DNA of 64,000 bases from Paraburkholderia flava (GCF_004359985.1 NZ_SMRO01000002.1:620001-684000); one strand, 5' to 3'. Positions 7,457 to 16,720 are shown, counted from the stretch's first letter. A program made the numbers and translations. Notes: generated by a model not told the origin, from the letters alone.

Positions 7457-8785
7457 ATGAGCGAAAACACTCCAGACCAGCCTGATTCGAAGCCTGCTTC
7501 TTCCGTTTCTTCATCTCCCGCGCCGACCGCGACTCCTTCGCCGGCCGCGGCGCAAGCCGCCGCGGTAGCCAGTTCCACCGATTCCCCTGAAAGCGCGTCG
7601 AACGTGACGCCTACCGATCCCGCCGCTGCACAGCGACGCGATGCGGCACAGGCGCGCGCGTCGGCGGCTGAGGCGACCGCGCAGCAGGAAGCGACTGCAC
7701 AAGCGGCTGCGGCGAAACCCGCGACCGCTGCAGCGAGCACCGCCAGTTCAAGCGACGCCGTGCAGTCCGCTGTGAGTGATTCGCCAGGCGAAGCGGCTGC
7801 TGCCGCCGCTGCGGCTCGGGCCGGTGTACCGCCGCCGGGCTTCGGCGCGGCACCCGATTTCGAAGCGTCGCGTCCGCCGCCGCCCAGTGCATTGCCGCCG
7901 GGACAGCCTGCGTATCTGAAGCAGAACGATTCGGCGTGGTCGGTCTTCGGCCGGATCATCGCGGCACGTGCGCGGCAGCTGTTCGATCGAGCGGGGCAGC
8001 GGATCACGCAACGCACGCTGCGCATCGGCGTGTCCGCGCGGATCTTTCATCCGGAGCCGGGCGCGAAGGGACTGCGCGGCAAAACGCTGCAGTATCTGGA
8101 GGAATCGATTGCGCACTGGGTGATGTCGCGTGACGTGATCGTGTTCATGATTCCGACGGTCGGTCACCAGGGCATGCTGCATCCGAGCAACATCCGCCTG
8201 CGCGATTACGCGAAGCATCTCGACGGGCTGCTGCTGCAGGGCGGCGCCGACGTGGCGCCGCAGTCGTACGCGGAAGTCGCGACGCGCCCCGAATGGCCCG
8301 GCGATCGCGTGCGCGACATGTACGAACTCGAGCTGCTGCACGAGTTCGTCGAGTCGGGCAAGCCGGTGCTCGGTGTGTGCCGCGGTTGCCAGCTGATCAA
8401 CGTCGCGTTCGGCGGCACGCTGTATCAGGACATCGCTACCGATGTGCCGACTGCCGGCGCGCACGTCAGCGAGCATTACGATCAGCATCGCCATGCCATT
8501 CATTTTCCCGACGGCTCGACGCTCGCGAACATGTTCCCCGGACGACGCGAGGCGATCGTCAATTCGATCCACCATCAGGCGGTGAAGACGCTCGGTCGCG
8601 ATCTGAACATCGAGGCGGTGTCGGCATCGGACGGCATCATCGAAGCGGTGCGCTATCGACGTGCGCCGTTCGTGATGGGCGTGCAGTGGCATCCGGAGTT
8701 TCATCGCGCGGGCGGGCCGGAGTTGCTCGACTGCACGCCGTTGCTCGACACGTTCCTGCGGGTGGCGCGCGAGACGCGTTTCTAG
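7457..8785 (+). CDS. Class I glutamine amidotransferase, PuuD / gamma-glutamyl-GABA hydrolase type, with long low-complexity head
   Basis: The C-terminal half (about residues 185-435) is a class I glutamine amidotransferase fold of the peptidase C26 group, whose members hydrolyse gamma-glutamyl-GABA in putrescine breakdown. The nucleophile C308 lies in PVLGVCRGCQ, the H412-x-E414 pair in GVQWHPEF, and the LLLQGGADVAP motif is present. The first 150 residues are almost entirely Ala, Pro, Ser and Thr, with no predicted fold. The start MSENTPDQPDS was chosen because a good promoter lies just upstream. No other puu genes are adjacent. The substrate is therefore inferred from the family only. Confidence 0.85.
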   Translation: MSENTPDQPDSKPASSVSSSPAPTATPSPAAAQAAAVASSTDSPESASNVTPTDPAAAQRRDAAQARASAAEATAQQEATAQAAAAKPATAAASTASSSDAVQSAVSDSPGEAAAAAAAARAGVPPPGFGAAPDFEASRPPPPSALPPGQPAYLKQNDSAWSVFGRIIAARARQLFDRAGQRITQRTLRIGVSARIFHPEPGAKGLRGKTLQYLEESIAHWVMSRDVIVFMIPTVGHQGMLHPSNIRLRDYAKHLDGLLLQGGADVAPQSYAEVATRPEWPGDRVRDMYELELLHEFVESGKPVLGVCRGCQLINVAFGGTLYQDIATDVPTAGAHVSEHYDQHRHAIHFPDGSTLANMFPGRREAIVNSIHHQAVKTLGRDLNIEAVSASDGIIEAVRYRRAPFVMGVQWHPEFHRAGGPELLDCTPLLDTFLRVARETRF

Positions 8786-8818
8786 ACGCGGCGTTTTATA
8801 CGTCGCTTTCGCGATGCC

Positions 8819-8850
8819 GAAGCCGCACGTTCAGCGTGCGGCTTCTTTCT
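8819..8850. terminator. Bidirectional intrinsic terminator
   Basis: Perfect 11-bp stem GAAGCCGCACG / CGTGCGGCTTC (8819-8829, 8835-8845) with loop TTCAG, followed by a T-rich tract. It lies between the convergent PuuD-like and GNAT genes. Confidence 0.8.
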
Positions 8851-8853
8851 TTT

Positions 8854-9381
8854 TCACTCCAGGCGATCCAGCCGATACACATAGCGCAGCGCGGTGATCG
8901 CGATGCCGCCCATGAAGTCCGGCTCCGCCCCGGAAAATTCCCAGCCCTGGCGTTCGTAGAAACGGATCGCCGGATCATTGCCCTCGAGCACATAGAGATA
9001 CAGCTGCGACTCGCCGTGTTCGCGTGCCCAGTCCTGCGCCGCGCGCATCAGCAGCTTGCCCGCGCCGATGCCCTGATGCGCGGGCAACGCGTGCAGGTTG
9101 TCGAGCAGCACGCCCCACGGCGAATCGATTTGCCGCTCGACGCACAGGAAGCCGATCGCTTCGTTCCCGCGTTCGGCGATCCGCACGAGGCGTCGCTCGG
9201 CGCCCGGCGCGTTCATCCGGTCGCGCCAGTAGGTCGAACGCTCGCGCGTGACTTCGCCGTCGAGAAACGCGTCGGGCAACAACCCGCGATAGGTGGCCTG
9301 CCAGCTCGCGGCGTGAATCGATGCGATGAGTGCCGCGTCGGCGACGGTGGCCGGGCGCAGCGTGAGGGACGTGTTGGTCAT
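8854..9381 (-). CDS. GNAT family N-acetyltransferase
   Basis: A 175-residue GCN5-related acetyltransferase. The acetyl-CoA loop is visible as HQGIGAGKLLM in the second half, preceded by the beta4 strand LLDNLHALP and followed by LYLYVLEGNDPAIRFYERQG, the usual C-terminal signature. The substrate (small molecule or protein N-terminus) is not predictable. The ATG at 9381 places the domain (LTLRPATVAD) close to the N-terminus. No Shine-Dalgarno is seen in front of it, so a longer form starting near 9474 cannot be excluded. The gene is convergent with the PuuD-like gene and divergent from the MFS gene at 9714. Confidence 0.85.
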   Translation of the reverse strand: MTNTSLTLRPATVADAALIASIHAASWQATYRGLLPDAFLDGEVTRERSTYWRDRMNAPGAERRLVRIAERGNEAIGFLCVERQIDSPWGVLLDNLHALPAHQGIGAGKLLMRAAQDWAREHGESQLYLYVLEGNDPAIRFYERQGWEFSGAEPDFMGGIAITALRYVYRLDRLE

Positions 9382-9713
9382 TGGAAGGAGAGGGGCAAAG
9401 CGGTCGAGCGCAAAGTGTACCGCTGCGGTATGCGAACGCACGCATCCGCCGATGTACAGAAGACCGCGACCCACCGCCGGATGTCAAACCGCAGCGCGAT
9501 CGAACCGCAACGAAGTTAATATCGCTTGAGGCGAGCGCGGTTAGCGTGCCTCCATGTTTACCCTGATATCGAAGCAGCGGGTGCAGCGTGAGAATGCAGC
9601 GCCTCCGGCGCGTGCTACCTGCGCCACGGGCCATCCGCCTGCCGATGCAGTGGATCGTCGTCAACTGCCCGATTCCTTGCCGCCCACCGGCAACGGGCTT
9701 ACCCGAGAGTGTC
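9382..9713. other. Divergent intergenic region
   Basis: About 330 bp lies between the divergent GNAT and MFS genes. An A+T-richer patch near 9510-9525 (GTTAATATCG) could supply a -10 element. I see no convincing operator palindrome or small gene. Confidence 0.4.
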
Positions 9714-11021
9714 ATGTCTACTGCGTCCCACGCGTCTCACGCGTCCTCAGCCGATGAATCGAAAGCCCGGACAGTTTTCCGCGTCGTCAGCGGCAACTTC
9801 CTGGAAATGTACGACTTCATGGTCTACGGCTATTACGCGTCCGCGATTGCCAAGACCTACTTCCCGGGCGGCAGCGAATTCGCGTCGCTGATGCTGTCGC
9901 TGTCCGTGTTCGGTGCCGGCTTCCTGATGCGCCCGCTCGGCGCGATCGTGCTCGGCGCGTACATCGATCATCATGGCCGCCGCAAGGGGCTGATTCTGAC
10001 GCTCGGTCTGATGGCGCTCGGCACGCTGACGGTTGCCGCGATACCGGGGTACGCGACGATCGGCGTGCTCGCACCGATTCTCGTGCTGCTGGGGCGGCTG
10101 CTGCAGGGCTTCTCCGCCGGTGTCGAGCTGGGCGGCGTGTCGGTGTATCTGTCGGAGATCGCGACGAAGGGCCACAAGGGTTTCTATTGCTCGTGGCAGT
10201 CGGGTAGCCAGCAGGTGGCCGTCGTGTTCGCCGCGCTGATCGGCGTCGTGCTGAACAAGCTGCTGCCCGCCGACCAGATGACCGCCTGGGGATGGCGCGT
10301 GCCGTTCCTGATCGGCTGCCTGATCGTGCCGTTCCTGTTCCTGATCCGCCGCTCGCTGAAGGAAACCGACGAGTTCCTCGCGAAGAAGCATCGTCCTTCG
10401 ATGGGCGAGATCATGAAGTCGATGGCGCAGAACTGGGGCATCGTACTCGGCGGCATGGGCATGGTGATCATGACCACCGTGTCGTTCTATCTGATCACCG
10501 CGTACACGCCGACGTTCGGCCGGCAGGTGCTGAAACTGTCATCGCTCGATACGCTGGTCGTGACGGTTTGTGTCGGCATCTCGAACCTGATCTGGCTGCC
10601 GCTTGCGGGCGCGTTGTCGGATCGTATCGGTCGCCGTCCGGTGCTGCTCACGTTCACCATTCTGACGATCCTCACGTCGTACCCGGCGGTGCAGTGGCTC
10701 GTCGCGGATCCGTCGTTTGTTCGTCTGCTGATGGTCGAGCTGTGGCTGTCGTTCCTGTATGGCTGCTACAACGGCGGGATGATCGTCGCGCTGACCGAAG
10801 TGATGCCCGTCGACGTGCGCACCGCCGGTTTCTCGCTTGCGTACAGCCTCGCGACGACGATCGGCGGCTTCACGCCTGCGATCTCGACGCTGCTGATTCA
10901 CACCACTGGTAACAAGGCCGCGCCTGGTTTGTGGATGACGCTTGCGGCGGTGTGCGGTTTGATTGCGACGATGGTGTTGTATCGCACGCAGGAAGCGCGG
11001 AATCAGTATCGGGTTGGATGA
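9714..11021 (+). CDS. MFS transporter of the metabolite:proton symporter family, citrate/tricarballylate type
   Basis: A 435-residue, 12-helix transporter. The N-terminus [20 protein letters not shown] and the loop [15 protein letters not shown] are hallmarks of the MHS family, especially CitA-like citrate or tricarballylate proton symporters. [12 protein letters not shown] is the second-half copy of the loop motif. The start at 9714 gives the family N-terminus, with GAGAG a few nt upstream. It stands alone and is followed by a strong terminator. Citrate or a related tricarboxylate is the best guess, but osmolyte transporters share the scaffold. Confidence 0.86.
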   Translation: MSTASHASHASSADESKARTVFRVVSGNFLEMYDFMVYGYYASAIAKTYFPGGSEFASLMLSLSVFGAGFLMRPLGAIVLGAYIDHHGRRKGLILTLGLMALGTLTVAAIPGYATIGVLAPILVLLGRLLQGFSAGVELGGVSVYLSEIATKGHKGFYCSWQSGSQQVAVVFAALIGVVLNKLLPADQMTAWGWRVPFLIGCLIVPFLFLIRRSLKETDEFLAKKHRPSMGEIMKSMAQNWGIVLGGMGMVIMTTVSFYLITAYTPTFGRQVLKLSSLDTLVVTVCVGISNLIWLPLAGALSDRIGRRPVLLTFTILTILTSYPAVQWLVADPSFVRLLMVELWLSFLYGCYNGGMIVALTEVMPVDVRTAGFSLAYSLATTIGGFTPAISTLLIHTTGNKAAPGLWMTLAAVCGLIATMVLYRTQEARNQYRVG

Positions 11022-11068
11022 TTGGTGCGTGTGTGTAGTGGCGGGGCTGATGGGTCCCGTTGTCGATG

Positions 11069-11104
11069 AAACCCCACTGCTTTAGGCGTGGGGTTTTTCT
11101 TTTT
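11069..11104 (+). terminator. Intrinsic terminator after the MHS transporter
   Basis: Stem AAACCCCAC / GTGGGGTTT (11069-11077, 11088-11096) with a 10-nt loop, followed by TTCTTTTT. It lies 47 bp after the stop codon. Confidence 0.8.
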
Positions 11105-11284
11105 GGGCTGCTTCTAGGCGGTGATCTGTATTGAGGATGCGCAGAATTGCGGTGTGCTAGTTGTGCGGCGGTTCTCGGCCAGTCGCGGACCTTCGACATC
11201 CGTAGCTAGATCGGTGACAATCTGCAGCCCATTCGTGTCAACCTTTCGTCTTTCGTTCACGAGTAATGTCCAATGGGGATATGA

Positions 11285-11794
11285 ATGATGGACTCGAAAA
11301 GCATCCGCCGGGCAATGGCAGAGGATGTCCTGGTGCTCGTACAGATCCGCAATGAAGCACACACATGGAAGGTGGCGCACCGCGACTACGCGTGGGGCAA
11401 GGAAGGGGACGGCGTTTCCGAGCGATGGATGCGAAACACTGTCGCCCAAAAGGAAGTGTATGTCGTTGAGCTGGGTGGCATTCCGGCGGGCATGTTTTCG
11501 CTCGATCTCGACGATGAGCAGCGCTGGGGGGCGCAGGACCCGATCGCGGCTTACGTGCACGGACTGAGCGTGCGTACAGGTTTTAATGGACGAGGACTCG
11601 GTGGCTTCATGCTCGACTGCTGCGCGAGCAAAGTGCGGGATTTGAACCGGCGCTATGTCCGGCTCGACTGCCCAGCTCACAACGCGAAGTTGTGCGCCTG
11701 GTATGAGTCGCTTGGTTTCATCCGCGCAGGCCTGTGGCAGGAACCCGGTCCCGGTGGCTATGTCTGGTCACTATACGAAAAACTGGCTCATTAA
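11285..11794 (+). CDS. GNAT family N-acetyltransferase (first of a pair)
   Basis: A 169-residue GNAT protein with the acetyl-CoA loop RTGFNGRGLGGFML and the C-terminal signature KLCAWYESLGFIRAG. The N-terminus (KSIRRAMAEDVLVLVQIRNEA) starts directly with the first strand and helix of the fold. Two adjacent ATG codons (11285, 11288) can serve as start. Base composition is visibly richer in A+T than the neighbours and codon use is less biased, which suggests recent acquisition. A second GNAT gene follows 17 bp downstream, so the two are probably co-transcribed. Substrates are unknown; resistance-type or protein acetylation are both possible. Confidence 0.82.
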   Translation: MMDSKSIRRAMAEDVLVLVQIRNEAHTWKVAHRDYAWGKEGDGVSERWMRNTVAQKEVYVVELGGIPAGMFSLDLDDEQRWGAQDPIAAYVHGLSVRTGFNGRGLGGFMLDCCASKVRDLNRRYVRLDCPAHNAKLCAWYESLGFIRAGLWQEPGPGGYVWSLYEKLAH

Positions 11795-11811
11795 CGTTGC
11801 AGGACAAGATC

Positions 11812-12249
11812 ATGGAAATCGAAGTCACTGACCAGCGAAATGATCGGGATGAGTCATTCGTGGCAACGCAACTCAGCGCCTACAATGCCGCCTTCGCAGT
11901 TAGAGATTTCAGGTTGTTGCGCGTCTTTGCACGTGACGCGAACGGCAGCATCATTGGCGGTTTGTTGGCGGACACCTACTGGCAATACCTCGAAATCCAC
12001 AAGCTTTGGGTAAACGAGACTCATCGAAACAAAGGGCATGCATCTCAATTAATGAGCGCCGCAGAAGACGAAGCGCGTCTGCGTGGCTGCACACACGCTT
12101 TTCTGGATACATTCAGCTTTCAGGCACTCGGCTTCTATCAAAAGCTCGGCTATACGGAGTTCGGTCGGCTTGAAGAATTCAGCGGCAAGCATGAACGGCA
12201 TTATCTGCATAAAAGGCTCGATGACATGCACCTGTACGTGCGTGCTTAG
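11812..12249 (+). CDS. GNAT family N-acetyltransferase (second of a pair)
   Basis: A 145-residue GNAT protein beginning MEIEVTDQRNDRDE. The fold is recognisable from LEIHKLWVNETHRNKGHASQ (strand beta4 and pyrophosphate loop) and FSFQALGFYQKLGY near the end. AGGA lies 7 nt upstream of the ATG at 11812, which fixes the start. It follows the previous GNAT gene closely and shares its A+T-richer composition. Short members of this type include phosphinothricin- and streptothricin-like acetyltransferases, but nothing in the sequence settles the substrate. The 160 bp after it hold no gene that I can support. Confidence 0.8.
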   Translation: MEIEVTDQRNDRDESFVATQLSAYNAAFAVRDFRLLRVFARDANGSIIGGLLADTYWQYLEIHKLWVNETHRNKGHASQLMSAAEDEARLRGCTHAFLDTFSFQALGFYQKLGYTEFGRLEEFSGKHERHYLHKRLDDMHLYVRA

Positions 12250-12411
12250 GCGTGGCATTCAAGGTGCACGCAACATTGGTGCACCGGGCGGGCTGAATGT
12301 CCGTTTTGCTGTGGCTCGAACGGCTGCAATGGGGCGCAAGGTAACGATCCAAAAAACCACACCGACGTGCCATGGACCGCGAGGTTCGCCGCGAGATCGC
12401 GGCACGGATCC

Positions 12412-14031
12412 CTACGCGAACACTGCGCGGTGCTGCGCCGAAGCCGGCGCGAGCGGTGCACTGCCGCTAGCGTCGACGTCGTTCACCTGAAACGCCGCCG
12501 CTGAGCGTTGCAGGCTCATCGCCTGCTCCTTCAGCGATTGCGCCGCTGCCGCTGCCTCCTCGACGAGCGCCGCATTCTGCTGCGTCATGCTGTCCATCTG
12601 CGTGACCGCGAGATTCACCTGATCGATGCCGGCGCTCTGTTCCGCCGCGGCCGCCGCGATCTCCTGCACGACACCGGTCACACGCATGATCGCGTCGCGC
12701 GCTTCGTCGATCGTCGAGCCGGTGTTTTCGACCAGCGTCGCACCACTGCCGACGCTGCCCACCGCATGACTGATCAGCTCGCGAATTTCCTTCGCCGCGG
12801 TCGCGCTACGCTGAGCGAGGCTGCGCACCTCGCTTGCGACGACCGCGAAGCCGCGGCCCTGCTCGCCCGCGCGTGCCGCTTCGACCGCTGCATTCAGCGC
12901 GAGGATGTTGGTCTGAAACGCGATGCCCTCGATCGTCGCGATGATCTCGACCATGCGGCCCGATTCGTTCGAGATACCCTTCATCGCCGCGACGGCCTGC
13001 GTGATCATGTCGCCGCCGCGGTTCGCGATTTTCGTGGCGCCGGCCGCAAGCTCGCTGGCGGTGCGCGCGTTGTCCGCAGTCTGACGGACCATCGCCGTCA
13101 TCTGCTCCATACTCGACGCCGTTTCCTGCAATGACGCCGCCTGGCTCTCGGTGCGCGACGACAGGTCCGCATTGCCGTTCGCGATCTCGTTCGCGCCGCA
13201 CGCGACGTTGTCGGAAGCATGCTTGATCTGGCAGATGGTGCTGGTCAGCGCGTCACGCATGCGCTGCATCACGTGCAGCAGGCTCGACGTGTCGCCGTCG
13301 CGCGTACGGATCGCAACAGTCAGGTCGCCCGATGCGATCGCTTCCGCCACATTCGCCGCATAGGCCGGATCGCCGCCGACCGTGCGCGCGATACTGCGGT
13401 TCGTCACCGCGACGAGCATCACGAGTACGGCTGACACTGCCAGGAAGATCCCGCCGATCAGCCACAGTGACGCCATGAACGCAGCATCGATGTCATCGAC
13501 ATAGGCGCCGGTTGCAATGATCCAGTCCCACGGCGCATAGCGCACCACGTAGCCGATCTTGCCGACCGCCTGCGCCGACGCCGCGCCCGGATGCGGGAAC
13601 ACGTAGTCGACGAAGCCGCCGTCCGGCGCCTGTGCAGCCGACGCGAACGTCACGTAATGGTGACGACCGTCGGCATCCGCGCTGCCTGAGAGATCCTTGC
13701 CTTCGAGTGCCGGCTTGATCGGATGCATCACCATCTGCGGCTTCGAGTTGATTACGAGGAAGTAGCCGTCTTCGCCGTAGCGGACGCCGCGCAGTCGTTC
13801 GAGTGCCTGCTTGCGGGCATCGGCCTCCGGCAGCGCGCCGCTTTGGGCAAGCGCCGCATACTCCGTCACGATGCTGAGCCCGACGTGCGCGATGTTCGTG
13901 AGATCGTGCTTACGCTCCTCGATCCGCGTCTCGCGCGACTGCCACGCCGCCGATACGGAGACAGCGAGCAACGCGACGAGGCTGATGATCAGCGGCAGCC
14001 ACAGCTTCTGCTTAAAACTGAGCTTGTGCAT
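12412..14031 (-). CDS. Methyl-accepting chemotaxis protein with a periplasmic single-Cache domain
   Basis: A 539-residue transmembrane chemoreceptor. It has TM1 at about 12-30, a periplasmic sCache_2-type sensor at about 35-185 ([35 protein letters not shown]), TM2 at about 190-210, a HAMP domain, then the methyl-accepting signalling region with the hairpin-tip sequence [20 protein letters not shown]. The tail ([10 protein letters not shown]) lacks the CheR-docking pentapeptide. The start at 14031 has AAGGA about 7 nt upstream and puts [11 protein letters not shown] before TM1. A sigma-28-like promoter lies upstream. The ligand is unknown; sCache_2 sensors often bind small carboxylates. Confidence 0.92.
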   Translation of the reverse strand: MHKLSFKQKLWLPLIISLVALLAVSVSAAWQSRETRIEERKHDLTNIAHVGLSIVTEYAALAQSGALPEADARKQALERLRGVRYGEDGYFLVINSKPQMVMHPIKPALEGKDLSGSADADGRHHYVTFASAAQAPDGGFVDYVFPHPGAASAQAVGKIGYVVRYAPWDWIIATGAYVDDIDAAFMASLWLIGGIFLAVSAVLVMLVAVTNRSIARTVGGDPAYAANVAEAIASGDLTVAIRTRDGDTSSLLHVMQRMRDALTSTICQIKHASDNVACGANEIANGNADLSSRTESQAASLQETASSMEQMTAMVRQTADNARTASELAAGATKIANRGGDMITQAVAAMKGISNESGRMVEIIATIEGIAFQTNILALNAAVEAARAGEQGRGFAVVASEVRSLAQRSATAAKEIRELISHAVGSVGSGATLVENTGSTIDEARDAIMRVTGVVQEIAAAAAEQSAGIDQVNLAVTQMDSMTQQNAALVEEAAAAAQSLKEQAMSLQRSAAAFQVNDVDASGSAPLAPASAQHRAVFA

Positions 14032-14153
14032 CCCGAGTCCTTGAGCAAACGAATGGAAACTGCGCAGGGCTGCCATGCGAAGTGGCGCGTGAATGGGTGC
14101 GCCGGATGGCGCCAGGGGGCTGTCCGGCGGCCGTCCAGTGGTTCCTGTTCGAG

Positions 14154-14180
14154 TTATCGGCGGATGCGAATGAAAGTTTT
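14154..14180 (-). promoter_or_regulatory. Sigma-28 (FliA) type promoter of the chemoreceptor gene
   Basis: On the minus strand AAAA (14180-14177), 15 bp, then GCCGATAA (14161-14154). The -10 matches the FliA consensus exactly and the spacer is the canonical length; only the first base of the TAAA box differs. It lies 123 bp upstream of the chemoreceptor start. The rest of the 14032-14398 gap holds no gene I can support. Confidence 0.7.
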
Positions 14181-14398
14181 GTCCTGTGAAACCCTCGGTT
14201 ACCACCTTGCCAAGGCGTATCGGAGGGCTCTTGTGCGTCGGCTTGACTGGATGTTGCCGCCAGCCGCAAGGGCTGTGACGCACCGGCCCAGTCAGTCGTG
14301 GTGTGACTACACGCAGGCACTTGATTCTTGAGACGTACCGTCGCGACAACCAGGACGCCCTGCGAGTTGCGGCGTATGAGCATCACGACCCGCTCGCA

Positions 14399-16264
14399 TC
14401 ACGCGTCTCGCAACGCCTGCACAACCGTCGCGACCACATCGTCCCAGGCCCCCGGCCGCGACTGTCGCACGAGCCGCGCGGACGAATACCACGGACTGCG
14501 CGCATCGCCGGTGAACCAGCGCCAGTCGGCGGCGAATGGCAGCATCAACCACAGCGGCCGGCCGAGCGCGCCGGCAAGATGCGCGACCGACGTATCGATC
14601 GATACAACCGCTTCGAGCCGCTCCATGATCGCCGCCGTATCCGCGAAGTCGCGGATGCGCGAACCGAAACGATGAATCGATGCGGCGCGCGGATGCGCAT
14701 CGAGCGCGGCTGCATCGTCGGCGGTGAGGTCGGGTTGCAGCACGATCCAGTCGATGCCTTCGAGCGCGAACAGCGGATCGAGTGCCGTGAGCGGCAACGC
14801 GCGATTCTCCTGGCGTTGCAGGCTGCCCGACCACGCGATCCCGATCTTGCGTTTTGCGTGACCGCCGAGCGACCCGCGCCATTTGCGTCGGTATGCGGCC
14901 GGTGCCGCGAGGTAGGGCTTGCCTCCGGGGATCGTCTCGAACGTCGTACCCAACGCGAACGGCAAGCTCGGCAGCGCGCACTGCAGATCCGCTTTCGGAC
15001 ACGCATCGCCGCGCGCGACGAGCTGCACGCGCGATGCTTGCGCGAAGGACTCGACGAGCGGCATCAACGCAGGCTGCACTTCGAGGATCACACGCGCCGC
15101 GCGCTTCGCCACTTCAGGCACGTAGCGGATGAACTGCAATGTGTCGCCGAAACCCTGCTCCGCGTAGAGCCGCACCGTGCGCGTGTCGATCGGCTCGCCG
15201 TGCCAGCGTGGCAGCATCATGAGCGCATCGGGTGTATCCGTCGAAGACGGCGTGGTGACCTCGAAGCGCCATTCGTACTCCGGCAAACCGCGCGCGAAAT
15301 CGCCGAGCGTGAGCCGCACGATCGCGCGATTCATGTGCGCGGGCGCGAGATCGGGACGCAGCCGCAGCGCCTGATCGAATGCACGCAACGCGGCCTCGTA
15401 TGCGCCGAGCGCGTGATGCACGCTGCCGAGATTGAGCCACGCGAGCGCGAACGTCGGATCGAGTCCGACCGCGCGCTCGAGCAGCGGCAGCGCATCGGCG
15501 TGCCGGCCCACGGCGGCGAGCGCATTGCCGAGACCGAACTGCGCGGGTGGCAGGTTTGGTTGCAGCGCGAGCACCGTTTCGAACGCGGTGACTGCTTCGC
15601 CGTGGTGGCCCATTACATCGAGCGTGTTGCCGAGGTTGAAATGCGCGGCGACGAAGCGCGGCTCCGCAGCCAGTGCCGCGCGGAATTCGACGATCGCTTC
15701 GTCTGGCCGGTTCAGCGCGTTGAGCGCCATGCCCAGGTTGTTGTGCGCGCCCGCGTGACCGGGACGGAGTTCGAGAGCACGGCGAAACGACACGATCGCT
15801 TCGCGATGTTCGCCGAGCGCATGCAATGCGTTGCCGAGATTGTTGTGGATCGATGGGTCGGCGGGTTGTAGATGCAGCGCGCGACGGAAGGCGTCGGCGG
15901 CATCCGCGTGACGGCCTGCTGTCGCGTACGCGTTGCCGAGGTTGTAGTGCGCCATCGGAAACGTCGGCGCGAGCGTGAGTGCGTTGCGAAACCGTTCGAT
16001 CGCGTTGTCGAGCTGGCCCATCGCCTTCAGCGCGTTGCCGAGATTCAGCTGCAACGCGGCGTCGTCGGGACGCAGATCGGCGGCGCGGCGCACGAGGTCG
16101 GCCGCTTCCGCGTGCTGTCCCTGCTGATGACGCAGGACGCCCAGCAGATGCAACGCATCGACGTGCACCGGATCGACGTCGAGCGTCGCGCGGTAGCCGC
16201 GTTCGGCGTCGTCGAGGCGGCCGTCGCGGTGTGCCGCGAAAGCGCGGTCGAAAGCAGGTTCCAT
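14399..16264 (-). CDS. Tetratricopeptide-repeat protein with C-terminal glycosyltransferase-like domain
   Basis: A 621-residue protein. Roughly residues 1-340 are about ten consecutive TPR units, seen as repeating LGNAL/HYNLGNAY motifs every 34 residues. The last 250 residues resemble the GT-B fold of family 9 (ADP-heptose:LPS heptosyltransferase relatives), with LYAEQGFGDTLQFIRYVP, KIGIAWSGSLQ and VVSIDTSVAHLAGALGRP. Such fusions resemble O-linked glycosyltransferases in architecture, though those use family 41 domains. No signal peptide is visible, so it should be cytoplasmic. The ATG at 16264 opens directly into the first TPR. It lacks an obvious Shine-Dalgarno. The acceptor is unknown. 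Confidence 0.82.
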   Translation of the reverse strand: MEPAFDRAFAAHRDGRLDDAERGYRATLDVDPVHVDALHLLGVLRHQQGQHAEAADLVRRAADLRPDDAALQLNLGNALKAMGQLDNAIERFRNALTLAPTFPMAHYNLGNAYATAGRHADAADAFRRALHLQPADPSIHNNLGNALHALGEHREAIVSFRRALELRPGHAGAHNNLGMALNALNRPDEAIVEFRAALAAEPRFVAAHFNLGNTLDVMGHHGEAVTAFETVLALQPNLPPAQFGLGNALAAVGRHADALPLLERAVGLDPTFALAWLNLGSVHHALGAYEAALRAFDQALRLRPDLAPAHMNRAIVRLTLGDFARGLPEYEWRFEVTTPSSTDTPDALMMLPRWHGEPIDTRTVRLYAEQGFGDTLQFIRYVPEVAKRAARVILEVQPALMPLVESFAQASRVQLVARGDACPKADLQCALPSLPFALGTTFETIPGGKPYLAAPAAYRRKWRGSLGGHAKRKIGIAWSGSLQRQENRALPLTALDPLFALEGIDWIVLQPDLTADDAAALDAHPRAASIHRFGSRIRDFADTAAIMERLEAVVSIDTSVAHLAGALGRPLWLMLPFAADWRWFTGDARSPWYSSARLVRQSRPGAWDDVVATVVQALRDA

Positions 16265-16333
16265 GAAGGAGGCGGGCGGATCGGGTGATGCAAAAGCGAC
16301 ATTTTCCCACACTCGCCATGAGGCTCCGGCGAT

Positions 16334-16383
16334 TTGACCGTCCGCGCGACGATCGACTAACATATGAATACTTGTTCATATGT
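16334..16383 (+). promoter_or_regulatory. Promoter and palindromic ArsR/SmtB-type operator
   Basis: A perfect inverted repeat ACATATGAA-N6-TTCATATGT lies at 16360-16383, matching the A+T-rich dyads bound by ArsR/SmtB repressors. It overlaps a promoter with -35 TTGACC (16334-16339), an 18-bp spacer and -10 TAACAT (16358-16363). A repressor bound here would block transcription of the regulator and the efflux pump behind it. Confidence 0.75.
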
Positions 16384-16396
16384 TTTTCAACGCGAA

Positions 16397-16720
16397 ATGC
16401 TGCCTGCCTTCGTCGACGACCGCGTCGTTCCCATTGCCGATCTGTTTCGCCTGCTCGGCGATCCGACGCGGCTGCGCATCGTGCTGGTGTGCGTCGACGA
16501 ACGACGCGCGGTCGGGGCGATCGCGGATCTGCTCGGGCTGTCGCCGTCGCTGGTGAGCCACCATCTGCGGCTGCTGCGCGCGGCGCGGATCGTGCGGGCA
16601 GAGCGCCAGGGCAAGCAGGTGTTTTACTGCGCCGCCGATCGCCATATCAGCGGGATGCTGGCGGACATGCTCGAACACGTCGCCGAACCGGCCAACGAAT
16701 TTCCCCAGGATTCCCAATGA
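16397..16720 (+). CDS. ArsR/SmtB-family metal-responsive repressor
   Basis: A compact winged-helix repressor of 107 residues from MLPAFVDDRVVPI. The helix-turn-helix is LLGLSPSLVSHHLRLLRAARIV and the wing RAERQGKQVFYCAA follows. It heads a two-gene unit with a cation efflux pump, so it should sense the exported divalent metal (Co, Ni, Zn or Cd). Histidines H77 and later acidic or histidine residues in the C-terminal helix (HISGMLADMLEH) are plausible ligands. An in-frame ATG at 16364 would give an 11-residue longer protein, but it lies inside the operator and before the likely transcription start. Hence 16397 is preferred. Confidence 0.85.
   Translation: MLPAFVDDRVVPIADLFRLLGDPTRLRIVLVCVDERRAVGAIADLLGLSPSLVSHHLRLLRAARIVRAERQGKQVFYCAADRHISGMLADMLEHVAEPANEFPQDSQ

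Noticed and set aside
16364..16396. Extended N-terminus of the ArsR-type regulator
   Set aside because: The start codon is inside the operator and upstream of the predicted transcription start.
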